Positions 3,777 through 5,383 of a stretch of 5,383 nt of DNA are shown here, piece after piece. The notes below the pieces were generated by a model, which had not been told where the DNA came from, searched no databases, and saw only the letters and a list, made by a program, of their open reading frames with translations. The stretch spans positions 1 to 5,383 of the forward strand of contig DRPD01000078.1 in assembly GCA_011374735.1 (NCBI GenBank), in the 5' to 3' direction. The translations under genes and the position numbers were made by a program. The number at the start of each line of letters is the position of its first letter. Positions within the stretch are counted from its first letter, which is position 1. Source of the DNA: Thermopetrobacter sp. (GTDB lineage: Bacteria; Pseudomonadota; Alphaproteobacteria; Rhizobiales; Aestuariivirgaceae).

Positions 3777-5383
3777 GTGTTGACCAATCGCCGCGAATTC
3801 CTGCAGATCGCCTTGGCCGCGATGGCCATGACCGGCGGCACCGTCGGCGGCCTGCGCCGCGCCCTGGCCGGACAGGCGATCACCCAGGAGAGCATACTCG
3901 ACTTCAAGCCGAAGGGGCAGGTGACGCTCATCCACGTCACCGACATCCACGCCCAGCTGATGCCCGTCTATTTCCGCGAGCCGGAGGTCAACATCGGCGT
4001 CGGCGAGGCCCAGGGCAAGCCGCCCCATCTGGTCGGTGAGGACTTCCTGCGCCATTACGGCATCAAGCCGGGATCGCCCGAAGCCTACGCGCTCACCTAC
4101 ATGGACTTCGCCGAGCTGGCCAGGAGCTACGGCCGCGTCGGCGGCATGGATCGCGTCGCCACCATCGTCAACGCCATTCGCGCCGAGCGCCCCGGCAAGT
4201 GCCTGTTTCTCGACGGCGGCGACACCTGGCAGGGCTCCTGGACTTCCCTGAAGACGCAAGGGCGGGACATGGTGGACGTCATGAACTTGCTCAAGACCGA
4301 CGCCATGACCGCCCATTGGGAGTTCACCTTCGGCGCCGAGCGCGTCGAGGAGCTCATCAAGAGCCTGAAGTTCCCCTATCTGGCCGGCAACGTCATCAAC
4401 ACCGACTGGGAAGAGCCGGTGTTCAAGGCCTGGCAGATGTTCGAGCGCGGCGGCGTCAAGGTGGCGGTGATCGGCCAGGCCTTCCCCTACACGCCGGTCG
4501 CCAACCCGCGCTACAAAATCCCGCAATGGTCGTTCGGCATCCGCGAGAAGACGGTGCAGAAGCACGTCAACGACGCCCGCGCCGCCGGCGCGGAGCTGGT
4601 GGTGCTGCTGTCGCACAACGGCTACGACGTCGATCGCAAGATGGCGCGGCGCGTGAAGGGCATCGACATCATCCTCGTCGGGCACACCCACGACGCCACG
4701 CCGGAAGTCCACAAGGTGGGCGATACCATCCTCGTCTCCTCCGGCTGCTCCGGCAAGTTCGTCTCGCGTCTCGACGTGGAGGTCAAGGACGGCCGCATGA
4801 GCGGCTTCAACTACAAGCTCATGCCGGTGTTCGCCGACGTCATCAAGCCCGACCCCGGGATGGCGGCGCTCATCGCCAAAATCCGCAAGCCCCACGAGAA
4901 GGAGATCAACGAGGTATTGGGCAGGACGGACGTGACGCTGTATCGCCGCGGCAACATCGACGGCACCTTCGACGACCTGATCTGCGCCGCCCTGATGGAG
5001 CGCCGCGACGCCGAGATCGCCCTCTCGCCGGGCTTCCGCTGGGGGCCGTCGCTGCCCGCCGGATCGGACATCACCGCCGACGACGTGTATTCGCAGACCG
5101 CCATCACCTATCCGGAAGCCTACCGCAGCGAGATGACCGGCAAGCTCATCAAGGAGATTCTGGAGGACGTCTGCGACAACCTCTACAACCCCGATCCCTA
5201 CTACCAGCAGGGCGGCGACATGGTGCGCTCCGGCGGCATCGCCTATGACCTCTATCCCTACAAGCCCATGGGCCAGCGCATCCAGAACCTGCGGCTGGCC
5301 CGCACCGGAGAGCCGCTCGAGGCCGGCAGGAAATATGTCGTCTCCGGCTGGGCATCGGTCAACGAGGGTGTCGAGGGCCCGCC
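3777..5383 (+). CDS. soxB: SoxB, dimanganese sulfate thiohydrolase (3' end missing)
   Basis: A periplasmic metallophosphoesterase-like enzyme that hydrolyses the terminal sulfonate of S-sulfocysteine-type groups on SoxY, releasing sulfate. 535 codons are in the window; the frame runs off the end at GWASVNEGVEGP, probably some tens of residues before the stop. The N terminus LTNRREFLQIALAAM is a Tat signal, with likely cleavage near RRALA (31). Likely metal ligands are Asp56 and His58 (HVTDIHAQL), Asp149 (LDGGDTWQGS), His180 (AHWEFTFG), His280 (SHNGYD) and His303/His305 (VGHTHD). A C-terminal 5'-nucleotidase-type domain follows. No ATG precedes the Tat motif, so the start is most likely GTG at 3777 with GGGAG (3760-3764) 12 bases upstream; TTG at 3780 is an alternative. 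Ala179 stands where SoxB usually has Gly (GHWE). Confidence 0.96.
   Translation, partial: MLTNRREFLQIALAAMAMTGGTVGGLRRALAGQAITQESILDFKPKGQVTLIHVTDIHAQLMPVYFREPEVNIGVGEAQGKPPHLVGEDFLRHYGIKPGSPEAYALTYMDFAELARSYGRVGGMDRVATIVNAIRAERPGKCLFLDGGDTWQGSWTSLKTQGRDMVDVMNLLKTDAMTAHWEFTFGAERVEELIKSLKFPYLAGNVINTDWEEPVFKAWQMFERGGVKVAVIGQAFPYTPVANPRYKIPQWSFGIREKTVQKHVNDARAAGAELVVLLSHNGYDVDRKMARRVKGIDIILVGHTHDATPEVHKVGDTILVSSGCSGKFVSRLDVEVKDGRMSGFNYKLMPVFADVIKPDPGMAALIAKIRKPHEKEINEVLGRTDVTLYRRGNIDGTFDDLICAALMERRDAEIALSPGFRWGPSLPAGSDITADDVYSQTAITYPEAYRSEMTGKLIKEILEDVCDNLYNPDPYYQQGGDMVRSGGIAYDLYPYKPMGQRIQNLRLARTGEPLEAGRKYVVSGWASVNEGVEGP

Noticed and set aside
2775..4895. Very long (706-residue) - strand open frame antisense to soxA and soxB
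   Set aside because: The composition is what the complement of GC-rich coding DNA gives; soxA and soxB on the + strand are unmistakable.
4199..5248. 349-residue + strand open frame inside soxB
   Set aside because: An Arg-rich shadow frame of soxB, which has clear conserved motifs throughout.
1..5383. Mobile elements, CRISPR arrays, tRNA or rRNA genes, or a wholly new system
   Set aside because: No transposase-like protein, spaced direct repeats or RNA-gene sequence was seen; all long coding stretches are recognised sulfur-oxidation genes.

Overview
The window is a GC-rich piece of a chemolithotrophic sulfur-oxidising bacterium. Gene content and the order soxXYZAB fit a sulfur-oxidising Pseudomonadota, most likely beta- or gammaproteobacterial; this placement is inferred from gene content only. 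All seven coding regions lie on the + strand. None looks like an unknown gene family, and there is no sign of a mobile element, CRISPR array, tRNA or rRNA.

Layout. Positions 1-233 are a leader with a perfect hairpin at the edge and a promoter-like TATAAT preceded by an ATTC-N8-GAAT inverted repeat. Positions 234-995 encode two cytoplasmic-side sulfur-transfer proteins, DsrE2 and TusA. A textbook rho-independent terminator (1023-1054) closes that unit. Positions 1055-1369 form a regulatory intergenic region that is strikingly AT-rich compared with its surroundings. It holds a perfect 17-bp palindrome, a second TATAAT box with the same inverted-repeat geometry as the dsrE2 promoter, and a cluster of TGAAT/ATTCA half-sites. 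From 1370 to the window end run soxX, soxY, soxZ, soxA and soxB; soxB is cut off at its 3' end. No soxCD, soxK, rhodanese or regulator gene lies in the window.

How the genes work together. SoxXA (a c-type cytochrome complex, here a diheme SoxA with a monoheme SoxX) oxidatively couples thiosulfate to the C-terminal cysteine of SoxY in the SoxYZ carrier. SoxB then hydrolyses the sulfone group off as sulfate, leaving a sulfane-sulfur-loaded carrier in the periplasm. TusA and DsrE2 belong to the cytoplasmic persulfide relay that feeds sulfane sulfur to Dsr- or sHdr-type oxidation. Their position next to sox, with apparently matching promoter elements, suggests co-regulation of periplasmic and cytoplasmic sulfur handling.

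The most interesting signals are regulatory: the two promoters share ATT(C/A)-N8-(G/T)AAT ending on the first base of TATAAT. Extra cysteine pairs in both halves of the SoxYZ carrier are the main protein-level oddity.
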